This document shows, piece after piece, positions 1-10,305 of a stretch of DNA of 64,000 nt. The position numbers and the translations under genes were made by a program. The notes under the pieces are model-generated. The model made no database searches and was not told where the DNA came from. It was given only the letters and a program-made list of their open reading frames with translations. The stretch is from Candidatus Harrysmithiimonas galli (lineage in GTDB: Bacteria > Bacillota > Bacilli > CAJFEE01), in assembly GCA_904373265.1 (NCBI GenBank), contig CAJFEE010000007.1:43108-107107 (forward strand), read 5' to 3'. Each line of letters opens with the position of its first letter. Positions within the stretch are counted from its first letter, which is position 1.

Positions 1-1282
1 ACGCCATTTGTGCACCAACTGGATTGGCATTAAATGCATCATCAATGATGGTTAAATCAGCGTTCACCTTTTTTAGTGCCAAACGATGCGCAACCGGTTG
101 AACCTTTTGTACAGCAGAAGCCATTTTCTTTAATGACAGACCCATTTCTAAGCCAACCGCAATGGCACAAAGCACATTATAAATATTATGCTTCCCTAAC
201 AAATTTGTCTGAAACTGCACTTGTTCTCCTTGCACCTCTACAAAAAAATTAGATCCCTTTTCATTATAGATAACTTCGGTCGCACGGATTTTTGCTTCAG
301 GATTTTCAATTCCATATGTAACAATCTTACATGTATTTTGAATCGGATAAGTGGCAATATTTTGATCATCAATATTTAAAAAGGCTACACCAGACTCTGG
401 TAAACATTCTACAATTTCAAATTTCGTTTTCTGTACATTTTCAAGTGATCCGAACGTTTCCAAATGCTGTGGACCGATTGCCGTAATAATGGCATAATTT
501 GGGTGGACAATGTCACAAATCTCTTGAATATCCCCAATCTGCTTTGCTCCCATTTCAGCAATAAATACTTCATGAATTGGCTTTAAATGATTGCGCACTG
601 TAATGGTAACGCCCATTGGGGTATTATAGCTTTCCGGTGTCATTAAGGTATGAAATTTAGAAGACAAAACCGTATGCAAAATATGCTTCACACTTGTTTT
701 TCCATACGAACCAGTTACCCCGATCACTTGCATTCCCTTCATCTCATCGACAATACGACGCGCATCATTCATATAACCTTGATTGATTTTACGCTCAAAT
801 GGACTGATAATCGTATTGGCCAGCCAAACCACCAGGAAATTCAAAAAAGCAGCAAATGTTAAAATCAATACAACGAACGGACTGGTATCTTTCGCCGTAC
901 CAAAGATAAAAAATGTGCCCGCATAAATCATCAAGTATAATAGAGCAATGATCACAAATAAACGCTGTACACGTGCTGTAATCACAAGCGGTTTTTTAGC
1001 TGGCTTACGCTCTTGAGTCACTGTCAGTAAAATAAAAAACACAACAAAAGACAAAATGGCATACAGCTTATTTCCCATCAAAAATAGGAAAATAGATAAA
1101 AGTGGCAGTAAATCTCGTTTCATATATACATGTTTTGGATGTGCCTTCATCCATTTTACATATCGCTCATTGCGATAGGAATTTTGTTGGAGCATATGCA
1201 CACTTTTTAACGTTTTAATTGTTACATAACATCCATAAATCAGCAGCAATCCATATACATAAAGCAGTGTAGCAAAAGACAT
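1..1282 (-). CDS. murF: Mur ligase family protein (MurF-like, UDP-MurNAc-tripeptide--D-Ala-D-Ala ligase) with N-terminal membrane region; C-terminus runs off window
   Basis: Minus-strand open frame from ATG at 1282; hydrophobic N-terminal part followed by Mur ligase P-loop-like GVTGSYGKTSVKH; start overlaps the stop of the upstream hydrolase (TAATG). Confidence 0.75.
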   Translation of the reverse strand, partial: MSFATLLYVYGLLLIYGCYVTIKTLKSVHMLQQNSYRNERYVKWMKAHPKHVYMKRDLLPLLSIFLFLMGNKLYAILSFVVFFILLTVTQERKPAKKPLVITARVQRLFVIIALLYLMIYAGTFFIFGTAKDTSPFVVLILTFAAFLNFLVVWLANTIISPFERKINQGYMNDARRIVDEMKGMQVIGVTGSYGKTSVKHILHTVLSSKFHTLMTPESYNTPMGVTITVRNHLKPIHEVFIAEMGAKQIGDIQEICDIVHPNYAIITAIGPQHLETFGSLENVQKTKFEIVECLPESGVAFLNIDDQNIATYPIQNTCKIVTYGIENPEAKIRATEVIYNEKGSNFFVEVQGEQVQFQTNLLGKHNIYNVLCAIAVGLEMGLSLKKMASAVQKVQPVAHRLALKKVNADLTIIDDAFNANPVGAQMA

Positions 1283-2052
1283 TATGATTTTTCACCGTCT
1301 TTCTTTAAAAAATGATCAATAATGATCTGAAACTCATAAAACTTTTCCAAATAGGAAAAATGTCCGCAATCTTTCAGAACCACCAGACCAGCATCCGGAA
1401 TTTTTTTCTCCATAATTTTTCCATCTGATATCGGAGTTACTGTATCATTTTCACCCCATATCAACAAGGTTGGAGCCTGAATTTTCGGCATAAAAAGCTG
1501 TAAATCTTCATTCACAACAAGAACCATTGTTTGTTGCATTACACCAGACACATTTGTATAATCGGAAGAACCAAATTTTGCTCGCAGCTTTTGCAACAAC
1601 ACTTCTTCTTTTCGATTGACAATAGGAAACTTCAATAAATATTTTGCTGTTTTAAATGAATAAACCTTCAGATAATAAGATAAACTTCTTTTTGGCTTTA
1701 TTCCAGCACTATCCACAAGAATCATCTTGCAAACTGGGTTTCTTGAAGCATACACGATGCCAACTCGGCCCCCAAAGGAATGTCCCATTAAAATCGGATT
1801 CTTGATTCCCAACTGTTTGACAAAATCCTCCAGCATTTCCGCATAATCTTTAACTGTCCATGGCTTAGGTGGGTCTACACTTGCACCAAAACCTGGAAAA
1901 TCAATGGTAAATACACGGAAGCAAGATGCCAAATGCTGATGAACCGCCGCAAAAGCTTCAATATTCTGACCCCAGCCATGCAACAAAATCACATCTTGCC
2001 CAGATCCATTCATAATATAATTGATTTTTACACCTTTTGCTTGTATTTCCAT
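1282..2052 (-). CDS. alpha/beta hydrolase
   Basis: ORF with VILLHGWGQ, GHSFGGRV nucleophile elbow, and C-terminal DCGHFSYLEKF. Confidence 0.85.
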   Translation of the reverse strand: MEIQAKGVKINYIMNGSGQDVILLHGWGQNIEAFAAVHQHLASCFRVFTIDFPGFGASVDPPKPWTVKDYAEMLEDFVKQLGIKNPILMGHSFGGRVGIVYASRNPVCKMILVDSAGIKPKRSLSYYLKVYSFKTAKYLLKFPIVNRKEEVLLQKLRAKFGSSDYTNVSGVMQQTMVLVVNEDLQLFMPKIQAPTLLIWGENDTVTPISDGKIMEKKIPDAGLVVLKDCGHFSYLEKFYEFQIIIDHFLKKDGEKS

Positions 2053-2527
2053 TTCATGCAGCCTCCATCATGACTCATTCCCGCTTAAATTCTTGCATAT
2101 CACATTTCTTTATCATATCAAATTCTACTTGCTTTTGCTATATAGATACAGATATATCCATTTATGCATATGCATATATGTGTATTTTCGTGCTTTTACT
2201 TTTAAAATGGACACCAAAAAAACAGAGCAGATCTTATTTCAAACAGAAACCATCTACTCCATGAATAGCTGAAGTTACTTTTCTTTTCCCAATCAATCTT
2301 TTATACTCTCACACCATTTTTAATTTGATTTCAAACCATTTATAGGAAATTTTTAGAAATATATTTTGAAATATAGTATAATGTTAAGATGGAAGAAATA
2401 GCCAAACTATTTTGGTTATTTTATCTTAAATTGCTGAATCTACTAAAGTTTTACCAATAAAAACAAACTTATGCTTACTTTCTCAACCGAATCTAAGAAA
2501 ATATAAAACTGTTAAGGGGGAACCAAA

Positions 2528-3985
2528 TTGCTTATAAAAAAGAAAAATCGTAGAAAGTTGATTTTACTCTTGATTGCTTGTTTATTTTTACAAGCAACAT
2601 CAGTCATGGCCAATGAAACCAGTGCCGAAGCGGACGCACCATTGATTGTCGAGCCAAATGCGGAAGTTCCTGTTGAATCAAATACTGAACCGCCACCAAG
2701 CACATCCTCTGTTGGTACACCAGAAGAGTTTGGTGCAAATGCATTCGACACAGAAGATGACACTGAGGCTTTGCAGCAAGCTTTAGATACATATGATACC
2801 GTTAAATTGACAGACGGCGGTGTATATTATATTTCTGATACACTTTATATAAAGAAAAATCAAAAAATTTATACACCTGAAGTACGTGCAAGCATTATAC
2901 AAACCGTACCATTAGCAGCACTTTCCAATGTTCCAAAGTTAAAAACAACTCTGAAGCTAAACAAATGGCTAAAAAAAGGGCAATCAGCTATTCAAATTGC
3001 TGCACCAGACAGCATGATATCAGATCTGTTCGAATCGGATACTGTTGACTCAAATACATCTGAGTTAGATATTGCCACAAATGATTTTATTCTCATGCGA
3101 TCCGACCAATTATGGAAGGAAGATAACCGTGGATATTTACGAAAAGGAGAAATTCATCTTGCGCAATCCTATACAGATGGTCTTTTAACGCTATCTGAAG
3201 ATCTTTTTGATACATATTATGCGAGCGAAACCGTTACCATGAACATATATGAACCGATGACTGTGGAACTTGACAATATTGAATTTAAAAATTCAACACC
3301 CGTTTTCAATACTTTGATTAGCATTTGGTATACACAAAATTCTGTATTCAAAAATCTTAACATTGCCAATGCAAAAGAAGCCGGAATTATTTTGCAATAT
3401 AACTACAAAGCTACCATTGAAAATAGCACATTTCATCTAGGAATTACAAAAGACGATAGCCAAACCGGCTATGGAATTCAAGATAACGGCGGTATTTATA
3501 CATCCATCTCAGAATGCACGTTCAGAGGAGTTCGACGTGGTGTTGATTTATCCGGAAACGTCCCAAACTGGTACAGTACTGTGGAAAATTGTGAAGCATA
3601 TGGACCCATGAACACCACGCAGTTGGCAACCGGAAACAGTGGATTTGGCACACATTCAACCTGTATGTATGCAACGTTTCGGAACAACTATGTGAAAGGA
3701 TTCAGACAAGGATTCGCACTGCGTGGCTCAAATCTTCTGTTGGAGAACAATACAGTGTATGGAAATCAAGATTATTTTCTACAAGCAACACATGGAACCA
3801 ATATTACTGTGCAAAAAAATACGTATACACGTTTTAGCAAAAAAACAAAACTTCCCGTATTTGCCAACTTGACACAAAGCTTTTCTGGGAAAATTAAATT
3901 GATTAACAACCAGTCTTCTCCGGTTACCAAATGGACAAGCAAAGCCAAAAACACCAGCACATCGGGAAATAAAACAGTGAAATAA
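2528..3985 (+). CDS. secreted right-handed beta-helix / pectate-lyase-superfamily-like protein
   Basis: Signal peptide (KKKNRRKLILLLIACLFLQATSVMA), EFGANAFDTEDDTEALQQAL motif typical of pectate lyase superfamily N-termini, repeated N-rich beta-helix coils. Confidence 0.7.
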   Translation: MLIKKKNRRKLILLLIACLFLQATSVMANETSAEADAPLIVEPNAEVPVESNTEPPPSTSSVGTPEEFGANAFDTEDDTEALQQALDTYDTVKLTDGGVYYISDTLYIKKNQKIYTPEVRASIIQTVPLAALSNVPKLKTTLKLNKWLKKGQSAIQIAAPDSMISDLFESDTVDSNTSELDIATNDFILMRSDQLWKEDNRGYLRKGEIHLAQSYTDGLLTLSEDLFDTYYASETVTMNIYEPMTVELDNIEFKNSTPVFNTLISIWYTQNSVFKNLNIANAKEAGIILQYNYKATIENSTFHLGITKDDSQTGYGIQDNGGIYTSISECTFRGVRRGVDLSGNVPNWYSTVENCEAYGPMNTTQLATGNSGFGTHSTCMYATFRNNYVKGFRQGFALRGSNLLLENNTVYGNQDYFLQATHGTNITVQKNTYTRFSKKTKLPVFANLTQSFSGKIKLINNQSSPVTKWTSKAKNTSTSGNKTVK

Positions 3986-4032
3986 TCGTTTGTCACTCAA
4001 AAATGATTTCAACATTTTCTTTATAAAAAATA

Positions 4033-4079
4033 AAAAATGCACTTATAAACCCATTTTTTCGGTCTACAAGTGCATTTTT
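4033..4079. terminator. rho-independent terminator
   Basis: AAAAATGCACTT...AAGTGCATTTTT inverted repeat with T-tract. Confidence 0.7.
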
Positions 4080-4289
4080 ATTTTTTCTCACCTGAGCATA
4101 TCAATGAAACAACCAACTCAATCAAGAGCAATGCCTTAAAGGCGCCAATATCAAATTTTATGGTGAATGCTCCCCATCTAAATCCAATGGAATGGTAACC
4201 CTACTTTTTCAATCAAAGAATGCAAAAAAATTGAGTAGGCTTCTTGACTGATAGATTCTTTTTCATAGCAACCTCGTGCAAAGATTTAT

Positions 4290-5387
4290 TCAAGAAGGAA
4301 TCTGTGATTCATAGCGCGCTTTTGTCAAAACATCCTGGACAATTTCTCGATCTGCTTCATTTTGAAAGCTGATACGTAAAATCCCAAATATATCTTCTCG
4401 CTCTTCAATAATACGAATATTGGTAATGCTAATATTTAATGACTCAATCAAACCAGTCACATGCGCAATCGCTCCTGGACGGTCAACAATATCTACAAAT
4501 AAATCATAAAAGCTTGGAATGGCGCCAGATCCCTTTTGTGGCAAACGATCACGAAATATGCGCGCCTCATCAAAATATGCGTAAATTCCAGCTGCATCAT
4601 TTTTTTCAATTAAACGTTTGATTGAAAGCATTTCCTCTGACCATTCTTCTAATAAGGAAATGACATTAGCACGGTTGGAACGAATAACATCCAGCCAAAT
4701 CTCTGGGCTACTGGAAGCAATACGTGTAATATCTTTAAAGCCACCTGCTGCCAACCTTTGTGTAAACGGATGAGACTGAGAAAAGCGCTCCGTTTGCCGA
4801 ACAATCCCTGCTGCAATCACATGTGGAAAATGACTGATCATTCCAGTTAACCGATCATGTTCATCGGCAGGCATAATTTGAAAATGGGCAGCAGTGCCCG
4901 ACAGCAAATTCTGCAAATCGGAAAGCTGAAAATCTGTTATTTGTTCTGTCGGTGTAAAAATATAAAATGCGTTCTCAAATAAATGCGCTCGAGCTGCTGC
5001 AACACCAGTTTTATGCGATCCTGCCATTGGGTGACCACCGATAAAACAAATCCCTTTTTCAAGTAATGGATCCGCTGCTTGCAAAATTTCCTGCTTTGTA
5101 CTGCCAGTATCTGAAATCACCACATGTTTTTGTAACTGAAAAGTAGATAGTTCCTGTAAAATCTCACAAATGGCAGAAATTGGTGTCGCTAAAAATATAT
5201 AATCTGCGCTCTCTGCCGCAGTATGTAAACTTTTTGTATATGAATCAATTATACCTAGCTGTAAAGCCAATGCACCTTCTGCATCATTTAAATCATATCC
5301 GATAATTTGAACCTCATGTTTTTTTCGAATTGCCAGTGCAATGGAACCGCCAATCAACCCTAAACCGACCAATAAGATTTTTTTCAA
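4290..5387 (-). CDS. tyrA: prephenate dehydrogenase with C-terminal ACT domain
   Basis: GLGLIGGSIALAIRK Rossmann motif, GGHPMAGSHKTGV, ACT-like C-terminus (VDIVDRPGAIAHVTGLIESLNISITNIRI). Confidence 0.9.
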   Translation of the reverse strand: MKKILLVGLGLIGGSIALAIRKKHEVQIIGYDLNDAEGALALQLGIIDSYTKSLHTAAESADYIFLATPISAICEILQELSTFQLQKHVVISDTGSTKQEILQAADPLLEKGICFIGGHPMAGSHKTGVAAARAHLFENAFYIFTPTEQITDFQLSDLQNLLSGTAAHFQIMPADEHDRLTGMISHFPHVIAAGIVRQTERFSQSHPFTQRLAAGGFKDITRIASSSPEIWLDVIRSNRANVISLLEEWSEEMLSIKRLIEKNDAAGIYAYFDEARIFRDRLPQKGSGAIPSFYDLFVDIVDRPGAIAHVTGLIESLNISITNIRIIEEREDIFGILRISFQNEADREIVQDVLTKARYESQIPS

Positions 5388-5414
5388 AGCGGCTACCTCC
5401 GTTTCTACCTTTTA

Positions 5415-6497
5415 TCACTTTCTCTTCTTATAAACTTTGGAGAATACTTTAATAAACTGCTCTAAAACTTTTTGTTTTGGTATGGTCACACGGATTCCAT
5501 TTGGAAATGCACGAACAATAAAGCCTTTTTGTTCCAAACGGATTGAAAGCTGTTCTGCATTGGAAAGCTTCATATAAACAAAATTGGCTTGTGATGGATA
5601 AGATTTGATTCCCATCGTTCTACAATAGCTTTCCAGCATTTGTCTGCCTTTTTCATTTTCTTTTACACATTTTTGAATAAATTTTTGACCTTTTAACGCA
5701 CCAAAAGCTGCAACTTGAGCAATTGTACTTGTATTAAACGGCAGCCGAGCAAGATTCAGCTGAGTAATGAATTCTTTACGAGCGACCGCATAGCCAATTC
5801 GATAGGCCGCCAAACCGTAAGCTTTGGAAAATGTACGTGTAACCACAATATTTTCAAATTCTTGAATCCATGGAATTGTTTCGGCAAAACAATCCGTTGT
5901 TACATATTCATAGTACGCTTCATCCAACACAATTAAAACATCTGGAGGAACTTGCTTAACAAAGTTAAACAAATTGGTTTGATCAACAATTGTGCCCGTC
6001 GGATTGTTTGGATTACATATCCAGACAATTTTTGTTCTTTCATCAATCGCCTGAAGCATGCCTGGTAAATCATGTACACCAGCAATTAAAGGGACACGCT
6101 TCACATCAGCGCCCTCAATCACTGCATGATGCGCATATTGAGAAAAAGTCAAATCAGCTTGTACAATATTGTCTCCAGGCAAAAGAAGCGCACGACTGAT
6201 CATTTGAATGATTTCATCCACACCCGCACCAAACAAAATCTGTTCCTCTTGAACATTTAAATGTGCACTCAATGCAATCCGCAAATTCATCGCTGCACCA
6301 TCTGGATAAATATTCGGTGTATGAAAATATTTTCTGATTGCTTTTTCAACTTTTTTTGAACAACCGAATGGATTTTCATTGGATGCCAGCTTGTGGATTG
6401 TATCCAACTGATATGTTTTTTGAATCGTTTCTATTGAACGACCTGGAACATATGCTGACAGCTTTGCAAATTGCGGCTTTACTTTCATAATGATCAC
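5415..6497 (-). CDS. hisC: histidinol-phosphate / aromatic aminotransferase (HisC-like)
   Basis: KLASNENPFGCS, NPNNPTGT, DEAYYEY, TFSKAYGLAAYRIGY motifs. Confidence 0.88.
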   Translation of the reverse strand: MIIMKVKPQFAKLSAYVPGRSIETIQKTYQLDTIHKLASNENPFGCSKKVEKAIRKYFHTPNIYPDGAAMNLRIALSAHLNVQEEQILFGAGVDEIIQMISRALLLPGDNIVQADLTFSQYAHHAVIEGADVKRVPLIAGVHDLPGMLQAIDERTKIVWICNPNNPTGTIVDQTNLFNFVKQVPPDVLIVLDEAYYEYVTTDCFAETIPWIQEFENIVVTRTFSKAYGLAAYRIGYAVARKEFITQLNLARLPFNTSTIAQVAAFGALKGQKFIQKCVKENEKGRQMLESYCRTMGIKSYPSQANFVYMKLSNAEQLSIRLEQKGFIVRAFPNGIRVTIPKQKVLEQFIKVFSKVYKKRK

Positions 6498-6791
6498 ACC
6501 CTTTTTATCAAATTATATATGGCCATTCCATCGATGTTCTTTTACTTTGCTATTTTTGGCATTTACCACCACTTGGCAAACAAAAGAGATGGTGGCATTA
6601 CATCCTATTTTACAATCGTTAAAATTCCTGCTAAAAAATAGACGTTCCAGCTATAGAAAAACTTTACTTCCCCAATCGTACTCAATATAAATAAAAGACA
6701 AACCATCAACAGGGCAAAATCATAAAGTTGATCATCTAATAAATAATGAAATGCACATATTCAAATGAACATGCGCATTCATTTTAAATTC

Positions 6792-7874
6792 TTACTTTTT
6801 TTCCTGGTTCATTAAAGGACCGACTGCATCCATAAATTCATCAAATTCTGTAAAATTTAATTGTTGCTGTGAATCAGACAAAGCTTCTGGCGGATTTGGA
6901 TGCACTTCAACCATAACAGCATCTGCTCCAATCGCAAGTGCTGCACGTGCAGATGGGATTAAAATATCTTTACGTCCGGCTGCATGGGTCACATCAACCA
7001 TAACTGGCAAATGTGTTTCCTTCTTTAAAATTGGAACTGCGTTAATATCCAAAGTATTTCGTGTTGCTTTTTCGTAAGTTCGAATGCCTCGTTCACATAA
7101 AATAATATTTGGATTGCCTTGACTCATAATATACTCCGCTGCATGAACAAATTCTTCAATGGTTGCAGATAAACCTCGTTTTAAAAGAATCGGTTTATGC
7201 ACACGCCCGGCTGCTTTTAACAACTCAAAATTTTGCATATTTCGTGCGCCAATCTGAATAACATCTACATAGGTCAATGCAGGTTCAATATCGGCTGGTG
7301 TAACAATTTCTGAAACAACTTTCAAGCCGTATTCATCACCGACTTGGCGCAAAATTTTTAACCCTTCTATACCTAACCCTTGGAAATCATATGGTGAGGT
7401 ACGTGGCTTAAACGCACCTCCGCGAATAAATTTCAATCCTTTTGATTTTAAAACCGCTGCCACTTCACGAACTTGTTCTAAAGACTCCACTGAACATGGT
7501 CCAGAAATAATGGTTTGTGTACCGTCACCAACTGGCACATCTCCAACCATAACAACGGTATCTTCCAACTTTGCTCTACGAGATACAAGCAATACTTTCT
7601 TTGATTTTTCAACTTGCAAATCAATGCTTTCTTTAAATAAAATTTTAAAAATATGACGAAGCATTGTATCTGAGTAAGGTCCTTTATTATGTGCCGCCAA
7701 ACGATCCAATACCTGCCGTTCTCGCTTCGGATCATGATATTTTAAACCTTTTTTATCTTTATACTCTCCAACCTCTTTTACCAATTGCCCACGTTTATTA
7801 AAAAGCTCCAAAAGCTGTAAATCTAAGGCGTCAATTTCTTCACGAATTTTTTCAATTGTTTTGTTGTTTTCCAT
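6792..7874 (-). CDS. aroF: bifunctional chorismate mutase / 3-deoxy-7-phosphoheptulonate synthase
   Basis: N-terminal AroQ-type chorismate mutase ([19 protein letters not shown]) fused to DAHP synthase ([26 protein letters not shown]). Confidence 0.92.
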   Translation of the reverse strand: MENNKTIEKIREEIDALDLQLLELFNKRGQLVKEVGEYKDKKGLKYHDPKRERQVLDRLAAHNKGPYSDTMLRHIFKILFKESIDLQVEKSKKVLLVSRRAKLEDTVVMVGDVPVGDGTQTIISGPCSVESLEQVREVAAVLKSKGLKFIRGGAFKPRTSPYDFQGLGIEGLKILRQVGDEYGLKVVSEIVTPADIEPALTYVDVIQIGARNMQNFELLKAAGRVHKPILLKRGLSATIEEFVHAAEYIMSQGNPNIILCERGIRTYEKATRNTLDINAVPILKKETHLPVMVDVTHAAGRKDILIPSARAALAIGADAVMVEVHPNPPEALSDSQQQLNFTEFDEFMDAVGPLMNQEKK

Positions 7875-7910
7875 TCCTATTCCTCCCTAAATTTCCATAT
7901 CAAAATAATA

Positions 7911-8200
7911 AAAGTCCCTTGCGGTTTCTTTTGAAAATACCGCAAGGGACGAATATATCGTGGTACCACCCTTGTTCATGAAGCAAAATGTTTCATCTCA
8001 TCACGAATACCGGCGTGAACCGCCCTTTTCATCTGATAAAACAAATGACAAAGGAAAACTCCAAGCTGTAATTCGCAGTCAGCTTTTCACCAATTTCCAC
8101 CACCATTGGCTCTCTGCATCCATTTTGAAGGGAGCTGAACATGCTACTTTTGACTCTTCATCGTTTTATTTACTTTATCGCATTAAAGTGTTATGTGTAT
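7911..8200 (-). promoter_or_regulatory. T-box leader of the aroF operon (probable Tyr specifier)
   Basis: Minus strand contains AGGGTGGTACCACG (T-box core) at about 7958-7974 followed by terminator GTCCCTTGCGGT...ACCGCAAGGGAC (7914-7950); GAATTACAGC specifier-loop candidate with TAC at 8068-8070. Confidence 0.88.
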
Positions 8201-8298
8201 TATAGAAAGGTTCACTATAAAAGTCAATAGTTTTTAAAAAAATTGTTTGAAGAATTTTTGAACCCAATTTATTTCATTGTTCACAACCAAGGATGATC

Positions 8299-9840
8299 AT
8301 TTCATATCCATACATCCTATGTTACGGTTCAACGAGATTGCCCAGTTATGCGGAGCCAATGTCCGTGAAATTTCAATACATCCTATGTTACGGTTCAACG
8401 GACTAATCCAGATGCTAATGTAACAGGTAATCAAAATTTCAATACATCCTATGTTACGGTTCAACCCTATCGTCAATCGACACTAAGAGTTATGTTGGAG
8501 AATTTCAATACATCCTATGTTACGGTTCAACAAATAAAATAAAAGGAATTTTAAAAATACAGCAAGAATTTCAATACATCCTATGTTACGGTTCAACTAA
8601 ATTCGCCTTTCTCACTTTTGCATTTTCTTCCAATTTCAATACATCCTATGTTACGGTTCAACACAAAACCATTCCTATCCTCTGGAAATTCAAGAGGATT
8701 TCAATACATCCTATGTTACGGTTCAACCACGACCCTATCTACTGGGAAAGAAACAAGGTTGTATTTCAATACATCCTATGTTACGGTTCAACTTAGCCAT
8801 TTCTGATAAACTTGTAATCTCAAACATAATTTCAATACATCCTATGTTACGGTTCAACCGCGATGTACCCGATCTGTTTGGTCAGCGTTTTGATATTTCA
8901 ATACATCCTATGTTACGGTTCAACATATTCTGGCATTGGCAAACCAGAACCGCTAAAAGATTTCAATACATCCTATGTTACGGTTCAACTTACACATATC
9001 GTTTTTTATAACTTTAAATTTAACCATTTCAATACATCCTATGTTACGGTTCAACTTTTAGTCGCTGTGTTGTTAATTCGATGTTTTCAGATTTCAATAC
9101 ATCCTATGTTACGGTTCAACCTCTTGTGTTGGCTCCGCTTGTCGTTAAGGTCACGGATTTCAATACATCCTATGTTACGGTTCAACAATGACCTGGTTGC
9201 TTGTAAAATCTTCGTTTTTGTATTTCAATACATCCTATGTTACGGTTCAACATCTTCCCTGTATTTAGCCCAAGAATCTAAAGAAATTTCAATACATCCT
9301 ATGTTACGGTTCAACCTAATTTATCAGCCGGAAAAACTATTGGACTAACAACATTTCAATACATCCTATGTTACGGTTCAACAACTATAAAAAATATTAT
9401 ATTTACCTATCCCCTTCATTTCAATACATCCTATGTTACGGTTCAACCTCTTTCCTATAACTTTCACAGGCTATGGCAATTAAATTTCAATACATCCTAT
9501 GTTACGGTTCAACAACCACGGTAATACCTCAAAACGCGAATCAAAAAAATTTCAATACATCCTATGTTACGGTTCAACATCTCTCACAGCAATACCATGC
9601 AAATAAAAAAGATAATTTCAATACATCCTATGTTACGGTTCAACAGGTGGGAAATGTCATAGAGAAGTTATATTTATACTATTTCAATACATCCTATGTT
9701 ACGGTTCAACACTGTCTCCCAAACAGATACAGGCATTTCTTTTTGGATTTCAATACATCCTATGTTACGGTTCAACCCTGTGTTGTAAATGGAACAAAGA
9801 TTGCTGTTGCATTTCAATACATCCTATGTTACGGTTCAAC
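8299..9840 (-). CRISPR. CRISPR array 1: 23 perfect 30-bp repeats plus one degenerate trailer repeat, 23 spacers of 34-37 bp
   Basis: Repeat ATTTCAATACATCCTATGTTACGGTTCAAC on plus strand (minus: GTTGAACCGTAACATAGGATGTATTGAAAT, ending in the ATTGAAAT 3' handle typical of type I-A/I-B repeats, so transcription is inferred on minus). Degenerate repeat at the left (trailer) end. Confidence 0.98.
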
Positions 9841-10014
9841 CATTGCGGTTCATATGATCTATGCCTTTCATTATACAGGCATAACGTTGAAACATCAACA
9901 ATTTTTATAATTTTTTCCAATGATTTATGATTTTTTTAGAAAAAAGAAAAAGAATACGATAAACATTGAAATCTCAACATATAATTGCCCGATTGCCATC
10001 TTGTAATTGGAAAA
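9841..10014 (-). promoter_or_regulatory. probable CRISPR leader of array 1
   Basis: Non-coding AT-rich region between cas2 and the array, at the end opposite the degenerate repeat; similar to the right flank of array 2. Confidence 0.7.
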
Positions 10015-10305
10015 TTATAAAATTAAAGATTCTCCATTTTCTCGTTTATTTCCTAAAATTTCTTCTCCGAAAACTGTTTCATTCATCATTTTAATCATAC
10101 ATACAAAATCTTCCTCTTTATCAATGACTCTTTTTAAATCATTTCTCAGCGCAATCATATTTGATGGTGTAATTTCACCACGAAAGACAGATTTCTGGAA
10201 ATGCGATAAATATTTCTTACAAATCTTAAAAACCTTCTGCACACGTTTCTCATTGACATCATAAAACAGAAACATATAATTAAAATTTATATTTTTCTTC
10301 ATCAC
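10015..10305 (-). CDS. cas2: CRISPR-associated endonuclease Cas2
   Basis: 96-aa ORF adjoining cas1; MFLFYDVNEKRVQKVFKICKKYLSHFQKSVFRGEI is Cas2-like. Confidence 0.93.
   Translation of the reverse strand: MMKKNINFNYMFLFYDVNEKRVQKVFKICKKYLSHFQKSVFRGEITPSNMIALRNDLKRVIDKEEDFVCMIKMMNETVFGEEILGNKRENGESLIL

Noticed and set aside
2021-2272. Two overlapping short plus-strand ORFs
   Set aside because: AT-rich, Phe/Tyr/Ile-rich translations antisense to the hydrolase start and into intergenic sequence; no coding evidence.
8334-9810. Self-targeting spacers within the window
   Set aside because: Reading spacers against the window by eye gave no convincing protospacer apart from the inter-array pairs; a full-genome search is needed.
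8618-9910. Plus-strand ORFs (8618-8806, 8778-9011, 8863-9348, 9473-9910) with repeated peptides ISIHPMLRFN / FQYILCYGST / FNTSYVTVQ
   Set aside because: These are the three reading frames of the CRISPR repeat, which has no stop codon in any plus frame; not real repeat proteins.
10007-10264. Plus-strand ORF antisense to cas2
   Set aside because: Overlaps a confident Cas2 gene; no RBS or recognisable domain.
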